Source: Theodoxus fluviatilis (Eukaryota; Mollusca; Gastropoda; Cycloneritida; Neritidae). Taken from it: a stretch of 64,000 nucleotides of DNA. Position numbers and translations under genes: made by a program. The stretch lies in assembly GCA_034096865.1 (NCBI GenBank), contig JAWQFJ010005969.1, forward strand, positions 41,001-105,000. The letters are read 5' to 3'. The notes below the pieces were generated by a model. The model did not search any database. It was not told the origin of the DNA and saw only the letters and a program-made list of their open reading frames with translations. Position 1 is the first letter of the stretch. The number at the start of each line of letters is the position of its first letter. Positions 55,954 to 64,000 of the stretch are shown here, piece by piece.

Positions 55954-58900
55954 CTCGCCCTGCCTTCTTAACATTTGATTTGGACATTTGTGTACATACT
56001 TGTATAGTTTTGCTTGACTGCTTATTTGTGCTTTGCATAATGTTGGGTCGTGTGCTTTCTTCTAAGTATGGTTGACTATATGTATGTACAGAGCATGTGT
56101 ATGCAAATGTGTATGGTACTGTCTTTTTTGTATTATCTGTTGTCACATGCACTTAGAACCACTGGATAAGGCGCATTATAAATACAATAAATTATTATTA
56201 TTATTAACTCTTAAACTGCTGTCAGATTTAAATATAGTCATCACTGTGAGTACATCACGAAACTCATATTACAAAAAAAACTGTCATATGAGAGAAGTTG
56301 GCCAGGCACCTGGGTGAAACATAACACCTTAGAATCCTGCCTACCACTGTCAAAAAAGTGATGGAACAAAGTTCTGTTTGAGCAAGATGAAACTTGAAAA
56401 CCCAAAGCACCAGTTTCAAAGCAGTGAAATGGTGTAATATGTTGAACATATAAAATACATAGACTATCATTTATGAACATTTATTTTCCATGTTTACAAC
56501 AGCCATGCATTCTATCATATCTTGCCTTCTGTGACACAGCAACATTACAAAATTGAAGGCAGAGAGTCATACATGCAAGGGCACAGCTAGGTTTACTGAG
56601 TGGCACACAAACTCCACATAGATACGCTAATACACTAGAGACTCACCTCCTTGCTGGAGTTTTCAATGGTGCAATGCGAGCGCCCATATAGCATCAGCAG
56701 ACGCACCACAAAGGGTGGAGGCAGAATTGTGGGGTCTCCTGCCACCACAGGCAGTGCCACCTTCTCCTGTCTGTAAACATCAACAACAACAACAATCACA
56801 CCATCTGCAAACAATAACATCAACAACAAACATCATGCAGATTCTAAACAATCAACAGTATCAACAACAAACATCATGCAGATTCTAAACAATCAACAGT
56901 ATCAACAACAAAAATCCCACTGTCTGCAGATGACGACATCATCAACAATCACTCCATCTGCAAACTATAACACCTGGAATGACAAGCATACAGTCTGCAG
57001 ACAATAACATTACATTTTCTGGTTGGCTGGTAAATGCTTTGATGGTGTAGTGATGTTTCTATGGTTTGGATATAAGATTTGGTGACTAGTTTGCTGCAGC
57101 ACCTGGGCAGGCCTCAATCTTACAGAATGGTTTGAATACACAGTTGCACCTGAATGTTTTTATTCTGTCCACATGTCCCTGGTGGCCTCTTAGGCTGCTT
57201 GGGGTCACTCCAATAGACCAGCAATAACAATTACACTCTCTGCAGACAATTACATTTACATACACAACAGCAACAAACACATCACCGACACAAAATGACA
57301 TAGGCGACAACAATCACACTGTCTGCAAGCAATAAAATCAACATGGCTGTCTGCAAGCAATAAAATCAACAAGGCTGTCTGCAAGCAATAAAATCAACAA
57401 GGCTGTCTGCAAGCAATAAAATCAACAAGGCTGTCTGCAGACAGTAACATCAACAAGGCTGTCTGCAGACAGTAAAATCAACAAGGCTGTCTGCAGACAG
57501 TAAAATCAACAAGGCTGTCTGCAGACAGTAAAATCAACAAGGCTGTCTGCAGACAGTAAAATCAACAAGGCTGTCTGCAGACAGTAAAATCAACAAGGCT
57601 GTCTGCAGACAGTAAAATCAACAAGGCTGTCTGCAGACAGTAAAATCAACAAGGCTGTCTGCAGACAGTAAAATCAACAAGGCTGTCTGCAGACAGTAAA
57701 ATCAACAAGGCTGTCTGCAGACAGTAAAATCAACAAGGCTGTCTGCAAACAACAACATGATGGCAGCTCTGCGGGAAGCAATGAAGAACACTCTCCATCA
57801 CTGTTCAAAATTTAGACTACAAACTGGCAAGGACTCTATAGAACTCAGTGCTGACAGACATATAAAAAAGCCTCTGCTTTATATGACTGAATTTATAAGT
57901 TTAAAAAATTGATCTTTTAAAAAAGTCTTTGAGGTCACGACCATCCATGGCTGTACTCACATCATCTCAAAGAGAGCAGAGATGTCGAAGGCTTCACAAG
58001 ACATGGTGTCCTGCAGGTCCTCCAGGGCACGGAATATGTCTGCAGGTTTGCTGGTGAAATCCTGCACCTGCACACAAAGCCAGCAGCAAGGAGGTCAACA
58101 AGTCACCTCCACAATCCACCTGTATCGTCAGGAGCATGCAGGTGAGTGTCAAAGTAGCATGGATTCTAAAAGGTGCATTCCTGAACAGTTTGAATGCATC
58201 TTCACGGCATTTACCTGTCCAGATCTAAAATGGGTGCATGCAGGGGCCACAGTTGTATATTGTGGTGAGACTGACCCTTGAAGCAAGCCAGTATTGGGTT
58301 TATGTATTGTGTCACAAACCACCACCATTTGCCCCTTGCTGTTGGTCCCACACAGCCCCACCTTGCCAGAAACAATCAGCTGTTCCTGCTGTGTTACCTT
58401 CCCAAACTCACTGTTCTAAATTTACTGACCATGTCAGGAACAACAGGCGTTTCTGGCTCAATTCAGAACATGAGTTTGAGGAGGAAAATGTATCAGGAAC
58501 AGCCAGGGGTTGCTAGTGTGTAGGGGAGGTGTGGGAATGGCAGCGAGGGGCAGAAATTGATGGTAAGGTATGTCACACATCAAGGAACTCTTGAGAAATG
58601 GAAAGATGCAAGTGCCTGACTGTCTGTATTAACTGGCTACAAGTTGTCTGTCCTTTGCTGGCACAGAAATAGGTGGCCCAGTGGCATGGAGATACAGGGT
58701 TAATCACTCTGAGGCACATGTATGAGTAAAAAGATGATCCATGTATATAAACTAGAACTTTCATCTTCCACCAATACTGAAAATATAATGCAAGGAAGAT
58801 GTATCATGTACCAAACCATACGTGACCTGTTTTCACAAACTGAGTCTTAACACACAAAAATTAGATGTTGACATATTTATATTTTCAAAATCTGCAAAAT

Positions 58901-61378
58901 AATTCTTTCATTTGATATAAAAATCAAATTTCTATTCCAAAAACTGTTCAAGTTATGCTCACTCAAAGAGAGGTGGTGTGCTGACGGCTATTTTAAGAAA
59001 TCAAGGGTCAAAGATTTAGCAACTTCGTCCAGTTTTTCCTTAGCAACGGACCTTTTTAATGCATGCATCAGTTCAAAATATGGCAGGTTGGTAGAGAAAA
59101 TCTATTTCTTAACATAGAATGATAAATAAATGGAAAAGTATTTGATCTTGACCACAAATGATTGTTATTATTCAATTAAAAATGCAAAACAGATGAAGAG
59201 AATATATATTACTTTTGAATGGGTAGGTGCAATAAAGTGCAGTTTTTGGTGTTTTTTAAGCTAAAAAAAAACTTTCCAACATTTGATTATGAAAGTTAAG
59301 TGTATGTAGCGGTCACTTTTGCCAAAATGTCAAAATGCACTTAATCCACCCTCATCACCTTCGTCAGCTTCTATTGCGTTTTTGCTGCGTGCGAGTTAAC
59401 ACTCAGTTCGTGAAAACGGGTCACATATTGATATACTCATTGCAGGAACTGAATGCAGGTTAAGCAATACGTAATCTTGCATTGGTCAATCATTTTAAAG
59501 CAAAAAAGATTAGTATACAATGGGGGTCAAGGATCACAGGTGCTACTAGAAGACAACATAAGGAAAATAACACAGTTTTTACTCAAATTTTATCTTTAAA
59601 TTGTTTTATCAAGCTCTCCTTTATCTTCCACTCCCCCAAAAAAGCCCTGCAAAGATCTAAGATTGATGTACTTTATGACCTTAAGGCTGCACAACTCTTA
59701 CACAAGCATTTCATCCTCATAGCACTACAACTTTTAACTCATCCATGTTCAGTCACTCTCTGGAAAATGGGAACTCTGGATAAGCAGTTTTACCAGTAGG
59801 GAAAGGGGTAAAGAAAGGGATGGGGGTAGACAAGGGAAGAGGGGAAGGGTGGGGGTGGGGGTGGGGGATGGGGGGTGGGGGGAAGGTGGGAGGATGGAGG
59901 AGGAGGGAAGCAAGAGGTTGAAGGGATATGGAAACGGGTGGGAGTGGGGTGAGGGTCAGGCATCTTACCCACGTGGGTGTCTCATAGAGAACAAGAAGGG
60001 CAAACTCGTGCTGGGCCTCCATGGCAGACTTGGTATGGAGGAAGATCTCCAGGGCATTTCGTACCAGCTTGAGTGGGCACTGCTTGTCCCTGCAATGAGT
60101 CCTGGTGTAACTAAAGGTCCCTTTTGCCAGTCAGCGATAACTATTTCTCTCCAGTACACACCAACACTGCAACTATCTCTGGTCAGTGCCACAAGAACTC
60201 TGTGACTCCTGTAAACACCAACACTGGCACTATCTCCTATCAGTGCCACAAGCACTCTGTGACACCAGTACACACCAGCACCAGCAGTCTCTCCAGAGAG
60301 CAACAGCATACTTCCATCGACATCAGCATTCACAAATTAATGCCGACACCACTCTCTTCATTTAACTACATCAACACTCTCTTCATTAAACAACATTATC
60401 ATTCTCTTCATTTAACATTAGCATTCTCTTCAGTAAACACAAACACAGCATTCTCGTTTATAAATGCTAGCAGTTGAGTGCCTAAAGGTTGCTGTGCCAT
60501 CTTCACCCTTGCACTGATGAGTGATGTTGACAGGAGGAGAGTGATGAGGTACTTGACTCTAGATAGAGTGCTGTGTTAATGTTTACAGGAAAAGGTGTTG
60601 TTGATGTTTACTGAAAACATGAAACATCAAACATCAAACACAGGCCAGGTCAGATGATGATGTCTCTGTAGTGACTCAAACCATCTAACATCTCTGCAGT
60701 TTTTCTCTTTCCCTTCATGCCAACAGATGCCATTCTTACACTATATTACCTGATGACAACATACCTACCCTGCTCTGGAGCGGAAAATCATCTTGTCCAT
60801 TTCTGAACTCATGTCCAAACAGATAATCTACAACAACAAAAGATACAAATCAGAATGCCCATAGTCTATTAGGAAGCTGACATCTGCAGAAGAAAGCACA
60901 TAACATGACTTATTTTCACCCATTCCCAATGGAAGATATAACAACAACAACAAAAGAAGAATATATATTTCATCCTCTCTTTTTTTTCCTTGAGAAAAAA
61001 TTCCTAGGGGAATTTCCCCCCCAGTTGCACTGTACTTTACTTTCAAAAATTCATTTATAAATCTTATATTATATTCCAAACTCTAATAGTTCTAGTATTG
61101 AATCCTTTGCAAAAAAGTAAATGACCAAGAGCCATGTTTACAGTTGCATGACAACAACTGCTACAGCAAAAGAAACATGATACGGTTGAATCAGTGGTAG
61201 AGCAGCTTACAATTTTTTCTTTGCAGTTGACTCGAGGACAGTGGAGTTCATAGATGGACTGGTCACACTCTTCATCTCTGATCACTGGCTTCTTCTCCAT
61301 GTCTGGACTGGGAATGATGTCATATTCTGACGAAACATCCCTCACTGGCATGGCCTCAGGTCTTGCTTGTGATGGAGC
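49229..61378 (-). CDS. BABAM1: BABAM1 / MERIT40, BRISC and BRCA1-A complex member 1
   Basis: Scaffold subunit of the BRCA1-A (nuclear DNA-repair) and BRISC (cytoplasmic) K63-specific deubiquitinase complexes. Exons on the minus strand: 61378-61211, 60827-60769, 60089-59969, 58067-57961, 56770-56647, 53551-53465 and 49414-49229. All junctions are GT-AG and all six phases agree (0, 2, 0, 2, 0, 0). The protein is 274 residues from the first visible Met. It shows the vWA-like fold: [75 protein letters not shown] and the conserved C-terminal [12 protein letters not shown]. Human BABAM1 is 329 residues with a longer acidic N terminus; exon 61378-61211 is open back to its acceptor, so an upstream exon may exist beyond. 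Confidence 0.93.
49415..50643. other. BABAM1 intron 6, 3' part
   Basis: Purine-rich GGGGAGG/GGTGG tract at 49830-50115. At 50255-50510 is a copy of a diverged repeat (CTCTGACTCATCATTCTAAA, GTTCCACACAGGAGTGGCTA) also seen at 52065-52290. No gene. Confidence 0.5.
51153..51233. repeat. (GA)n microsatellite
   Basis: About 40 GA units inside the pogo-like element. Confidence 0.95.
51472..51642 (+). pseudogene. pogo transposase N-terminal helix-turn-helix fragment
   Basis: A 56-codon frame reads [20 protein letters not shown] then [16 protein letters not shown], matching the CENP-B/psq-type HTH (LSL.QKV.LIK....G..Q.ELAK). It stops at TAG 51640 with no CENP-B second HTH or DDE domain. Only the DNA-binding start of the transposase is preserved. 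Confidence 0.65.
51950..53464. other. BABAM1 intron 6, 5' part
   Basis: Contains a second copy of the ~230-bp diverged repeat (52065-52290), short CTGT/GTCC runs and the ATGG microsatellite; no gene. Confidence 0.5.
52769..52848. repeat. (ATGG)n microsatellite
   Basis: About 20 ATGG units with one interruption near 52812. Confidence 0.95.
53465..53551 (-). CDS. BABAM1: BABAM1 exon ([13 protein letters not shown])
   Basis: Acceptor TTGTTTCAG, donor [32 protein letters not shown] then PPSEENKCE. Confidence 0.92.
53640..54545 (+). mobile_element. Penelope-like element, 3' end only
   Basis: Carries a GIY-YIG endonuclease frame with no reverse transcriptase before it, then a 450-bp 3' region with a short GCCAACGA tandem motif (54232-54275) and GCAGCCACAGCCGCC-type repeats. 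The left edge is approximate. Located in BABAM1 intron 5. Confidence 0.65.
53701..54087 (+). pseudogene. GIY-YIG endonuclease domain of a Penelope-like element
   Basis: [19 protein letters not shown], then [20 protein letters not shown] and [20 protein letters not shown]. The VVY..I (GIY equivalent), WYVGET (YIG equivalent), the catalytic Arg in RQRMNGHR and the HF..P.HS block are the typical order in Penelope-like elements. The frame is open for 128 codons from 53701. The RT domain expected upstream is missing, so the fragment is a 5'-truncated copy. Confidence 0.75.
54724..55852 (+). pseudogene. CR1/L2-like reverse transcriptase, degenerate
   Basis: [40 protein letters not shown] (catalytic Asp block), then after a disrupted VPQG region [12 protein letters not shown], where the catalytic FADD has become [38 protein letters not shown] and [14 protein letters not shown] follow. 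A shift near 55564 leads to [16 protein letters not shown] and a C-terminal [17 protein letters not shown] in other frames. The mutations make it inactive. Confidence 0.8.
55901..55950. repeat. (CA)n microsatellite
   Basis: About 25 CA units in the LINE 3' part. Confidence 0.95.
56207..56646. other. BABAM1 intron 5, 5' end
   Basis: Between the LINE tail and the BABAM1 donor; nothing recognised. Confidence 0.5.
56647..56770 (-). CDS. BABAM1: BABAM1 exon ([15 protein letters not shown])
   Basis: Acceptor TGTTTACAG, donor [32 protein letters not shown] then [16 protein letters not shown]. The acceptor was chosen by phase and by homology to human LIQQKTELPV. Confidence 0.92.
56771..57319. other. 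BABAM1 intron 4, 3' part
   Basis: CAACAACAA-rich stretches and irregular repeats of ATCAACAACAAACATCATGC (56818-56920); probably a source of the downstream minisatellite units. Confidence 0.5.
57320..57757. repeat. 28-bp minisatellite, ~16 copies
   Basis: Unit AAAATCAACAAGGCTGTCTG + CAGACAGT. The first four units end CAAGCAAT, the next ones CAGACAGT; the second form creates the 14-bp palindrome CTGTCTGCAGACAG in each unit. BABAM1 intron 4. Confidence 0.95.
57961..58067 (-). CDS. BABAM1: BABAM1 exon ([12 protein letters not shown])
   Basis: Acceptor TTGTGTGCAG, donor [32 protein letters not shown] then [15 protein letters not shown]. Confidence 0.9.
58068..59968. other. BABAM1 intron 3
   Basis: Diverged repeat piece at 58380-58500 (CTCACTGTTCTAAATTTACT). 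G-rich run with GGGTGGGGG units at 59840-59885, next to the donor of the following exon. No gene. Confidence 0.5.
59969..60089 (-). CDS. BABAM1: BABAM1 exon (helix and strand after MIDAS-like loop)
   Basis: Acceptor ACTCATTGCAG, donor [30 protein letters not shown] then [17 protein letters not shown], aligned with human KIDKSHEFALVVVNDDTAW. Confidence 0.93.
60090..60768. other. BABAM1 intron 2
   Basis: Short irregular repeats (ACACCAACACTG..ACTATCTC, then CATTCTCTTCA) at 60157-60450; no gene. Confidence 0.5.
60769..60827 (-). CDS. BABAM1: BABAM1 exon ([10 protein letters not shown])
   Basis: 59 nt, acceptor GTTGTTGTAG, donor [30 protein letters not shown], matching human VIICLDLSEEM. Confidence 0.9.
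60828..61210. other. BABAM1 intron 1 (of visible exons)
   Basis: 383 bp, AT-rich, nothing recognised. Confidence 0.55.
61211..61378 (-). CDS. BABAM1: BABAM1 first visible exon
   Basis: Acceptor CTTATTTACTAG at 61379-61380, donor AAAATT|GTAAGC. In-frame ATG at 61351 ([11 protein letters not shown]). Nine codons before it are also open, so translation may begin in an earlier exon. Encodes [14 protein letters not shown], the first strand of the vWA-like domain. Confidence 0.88.
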
Positions 61379-61523
61379 CTAGTAAATAAGGTGCAGGAAT
61401 CTCAATCTCAACCCAAGCAGTAGGTGCACAAAGAGTAGGTGGAAAATGTTTTGAAATAAATACGTTTGTAGTGTTTCATTTGTCGTGTTTACAGAATTGC
61501 AAATCACACACACACACACACAC

Positions 61524-62594
61524 TGTGATGGTCCCCATCTGTGAGTTCAGCCAAGCGGATCAAGGGAATGAATAGAGAAGGCAGCGATTGTTATCCAGGC
61601 CCATCTGTGAACAAAGCCACTTTGAAGTTAGGGTCACTGGAAGGGAAGGAACGGAAAAGGCAGCTATTGTTATCTAAAGATCCCATGTGCAGGTGCAGAC
61701 AGCATGGAGTGTCAGGCATTAAGGAGCGTCCTGGCGATGCTAGCACATTAGCCCCCCAGGGAATAGTTAATTATGGGAAACTCAACGACAATTTAGTTTG
61801 AGACTGCAGCTGCCTCCCCAAAATGTGGGCGGAGTCAACAGGTCACCACGGCATGTCACGGCATGAGTGGCTCGCCCCCTCAGCATCGAGGTTCATTAAA
61901 AGCAACGAGAATCGTCGTCCCCTTCACTTCGGACTAACCATGCAAGCAGAGCACAAGGCTCGCCCCGAAGTCCCTGCTGAGACAGAGTATTCCCTCCAAC
62001 TCGTCTCAGAGGTGCCTGACCATCAACGCTGTTGTCGTAAACCCTTTTGCTACGAACGGAGACGAGTCCCCATCAACGCTGCCCACTAACACTGCCGTCG
62101 CCACTACCCATCAACGCTGTTGTCGTCACCCCTTCTGTTGGGACTAGAGACAAGTTCCCACCAGCGCTGCTGTCGCCGCTATACCTTCAGCGGTAACTGT
62201 GAACCTACATTCACCTGGAAAATTCTGGAATTGAAAGTTAGTAAACTCGTGTTATATGAACGTTGTTTCATCGACGAACATTCGGAGAGGGCTTCCAAGA
62301 GACTCACGAGATAAGTCACCCACGTGGAACTGAAGATAAGCTTTACCATTCGTTAATTAGGGCTGGCCTAGTACTAACTACTCTTCTTTTGCATGCTTGA
62401 TTTTTACAGGAATATATTATAGTTTGTCATTATTTGATTAAACCATTATTAATTGATTTCTCATGACCTTTTCTTCTGGTTTTGAGAGAAAGACACAGCG
62501 CGAATGAAAGCAGTGACTGTTATGTGTGCAAGTCAGGCCTCATCCAACCAGTGATAAATTACCATACCCCTAGTCTCAGAGGCCGACTTGTAAC

Positions 62595-62598
<4 letters not shown>
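61524..62598. mobile_element. probable solo LTR in a CA microsatellite
   Basis: A CA run (61503-61523) is followed by TGTGATGGTCCCC; at the other end TTGTAACAACA is followed by another CA run (62599-62645). TG..CA ends and a CACAC flank on both sides fit an LTR inserted into a CA repeat, though the duplication cannot be proven in such sequence. Internal tandem segments (CATCAACGCTGTTGTCGT, 62024 and 62107) and no coding domains. Confidence 0.45.
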
Positions 62599-62647
<49 letters not shown>

Positions 62648-62670
62648 TTCTCTCTTTCTCTACGATATTG

Positions 62671-63700
62671 CGGTAGTACTAAAGTGCGGAATCCTGCGGA
62701 ATCTACCGAAATCCTCCAAAATCCTCCTGAATCCTGCGGAATCCACTGAAATCACAAACAGAATCGAACCCAAATTACCGGATCGCGAATGAATTAGAAG
62801 AATGAAGAATTTCTGAACATATCCCCCGCTCTCAGTAGACAGGAAGTCGAAAAACGCCAAGTCTGAAACATGCGCAAAACAGCGTGTAAGTAGGCCTACT
62901 GGTCACGAATAATAATTAACTGAGCAAACTTCATCAGTAAATAATTTTTTATCAGTTCGTGCTGTGATCACAGTGGAGCTGAGTGCTATTGCACAGATGA
63001 TTTGAAGGAGCAGACTGGAAGGTTAATACTGCTGAAATGGTCGTTGTAACCAACATTTCCGGACACTGTACCCGAGTTTCAAATCTTGGCATTTCTCGCG
63101 AGAACAGACATTTATAAACGTCGTTTAGCTTAAGATTACACCCGAATCACGCGGACCGTTAAGGTGCATGGAGTACAGTATCGAAGAGCAAGACGTTTGT
63201 CACAAAACGCAGATACATTAACGCGGCCGGATCTTAGCATAACTCCCCGGGCGTGCGAGTCACGTGACTGTAAGGCCGAGATTTCAAAACTCGCGTACAG
63301 TGTCCGGAAATGTTGGTTACAACGACTCTTTCAGCGTTAGTAACGGCCTTGCATGGATACACCAAAAAAAATTCTTAGAAAAATACACCATTTAATATTA
63401 AATGTTGAAAGGTGAGTACATGCATGTATATATACAAGCATTTAAAATACATGCATGTATTAATTAAAATTAATTATGATGATTATAATTTATGATGAAT
63501 TATTAACCAGTAACATTGTGAATCAATAACACAGTCATAATGTATTTTTACATGTGGTTCAATAATAACAGGAAAATACTGCCTTTAATTTAAAAAGTCA
63601 TAAACAAGTTGATCATTTTTGTGTAGAGTCTATAGAGGATTTCGGTGGATTCCGGAGGATTTCGGTGGATTCCGCAGGATTCCGCACTTTAGTACTACCC
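62671..63700. mobile_element. hAT-type MITE with perfect 8-bp duplication
   Basis: CGATATTG at 62663-62670 and 63701-63708 flanks inverted ends CGGTAGTACTAAAGTGCGGA and its near-complement. The inverted homology extends ~55 bp as GGAATCC/CCGAAATCC modules. 1,030 bp, no coding capacity. Confidence 0.85.
63029..63335. repeat. nested inverted repeat inside the MITE
   Basis: GTCGTTGTAACCAACATTTC + CGGACACTGTAC at 63038-63070 is repeated inverted at 63295-63328; about 45-bp arms with ~210 bp between them. Confidence 0.8.
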
Positions 63701-63779
63701 CGATATTGTACTGCCAAGCTATAAAAACCACTGGCGCTGAACCTCCAGGTTTTGGCATATATTAAAAATAAATTTAAAA

Positions 63780-63982
63780 AGATCGGGTTCGAACCCGCAA
63801 CCTCTTGAGAAAAGAGGGGGGAAAAACACACACACATAAAAACACAAAAAAAACCAGGTCGGGTTCAAACCCACAACCTCTCGAAAAAAGAGAGAAAAAA
63901 GAGTTTCAGCGCAGAATCGAACCTGGTCATGCATGACCAAGAGTCCAATGCTCTACCAGCTGAGCCATTAGAGAATTGACAT
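63780..63982 (-). repeat. tRNA-derived (SINE-like) or tRNA pseudogene sequence
   Basis: The minus strand reads TGGCTCAGCTGGTAGAGCA (a good A box and D arm), then GGTTCGATTC (B-box/T-loop) with normal tRNA spacing between them. CTT sits at the anticodon position, Lys-like. The anticodon stem and acceptor arms do not pair, so it is not a working tRNA. Two further GGGTTCGAACCC-like B boxes follow within 180 bp. It reaches near the window end. Confidence 0.4.
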
Positions 63983-64000
63983 GACGGAGTGTTTGTAAAG

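Larger units (their letters stand above)
54720..56206 (+). mobile_element. CR1/L2-like LINE, 5'-truncated, with (ATT)n tail
   Basis: RT frame followed by a 3' untranslated part holding a (CA)n run and the tail GGATAAGGCGCATTATAAAT then (ATT)n at 56191-56206, a typical CR1/L2-type 3' end. No target duplication identified. BABAM1 intron 5, antisense to the gene. Confidence 0.78.

Noticed and set aside
57320..57757. CRISPR-like array (28-bp repeats with palindrome)
   Set aside because: Units are directly contiguous with no unique spacers, in an intron of an animal gene; a minisatellite.
63905..63979. Functional tRNA gene
   Set aside because: A and B boxes are good but anticodon and acceptor stems do not pair.

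Overview
This is a piece of a large, repeat-rich animal genome. It has spliced genes with introns of up to about 10 kb, about 40% GC by eye, and many eukaryotic transposons. Nothing in it is bacterial. The mix of DIRS, Penelope-like, RTE-like, CR1/L2-like, hAT, piggyBac, pogo and Mutator-like elements with short conserved exons fits a lophotrochozoan, most likely a marine mollusc such as a gastropod. That placement is inference; no species marker was seen.

Three conserved host genes were assembled from splice sites and protein similarity. (1) VCP (p97/CDC48), minus strand: exon 1 at 22365-22349, exon 2 at 15099-14997, exon 3 at 4528-4356. The rest of the gene lies below position 1. (2) LEPROT/VPS55-like, plus strand: exons at 22693-22708, 28782-28856, 30025-30211 and 37524-37637 (complete). 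(3) BABAM1/MERIT40, minus strand: seven exons from 61378 to 49229; the extreme N terminus is probably upstream. VCP and LEPROT are divergent, with start codons separated by 327 bp that form a likely bidirectional promoter holding a perfect GTCACGTGAC palindrome and an ETS-type site. LEPROT and BABAM1 converge on an 11.6-kb repeat-filled interval.

Layout: 1-4.5 kb, VCP intron 3 with a hAT element and a Mutator-like fragment; 4.5-15 kb, VCP intron 2 with a DIRS retrotransposon (5.5-10.2 kb), two copies of a repeat packed with AAGGTCA motifs, and a piggyBac element containing a 600-bp hairpin; 15-22.3 kb, VCP intron 1 with a core-deleted piggyBac and a possible two-exon piggyBac-derived gene; 22.4-22.7 kb, promoter; 22.7-37.6 kb, LEPROT with four more AAGGTCA-rich repeats, two of them split by a solo LTR and a piggyBac element; 37.6-49.2 kb, intergenic with an RTE-like LINE and a 3.5-kb minisatellite carrying two hAT MITEs; 49.2-61.4 kb, BABAM1 with pogo, Penelope-like and CR1/L2-like insertions and a 28-bp minisatellite; 61.4-64 kb, a probable solo LTR, a hAT-type MITE and tRNA-like sequence.

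The host genes act in related areas (VCP in ubiquitin-dependent extraction and lysosomal quality control, LEPROT in endosomal sorting, BABAM1 in K63-deubiquitinating complexes), but only VCP and LEPROT share a visible control region. The least explained features are the AAGGTCA-dense repeat family, the DNA-binding-only piggyBac derivatives and the inverted-duplicated transposase start.
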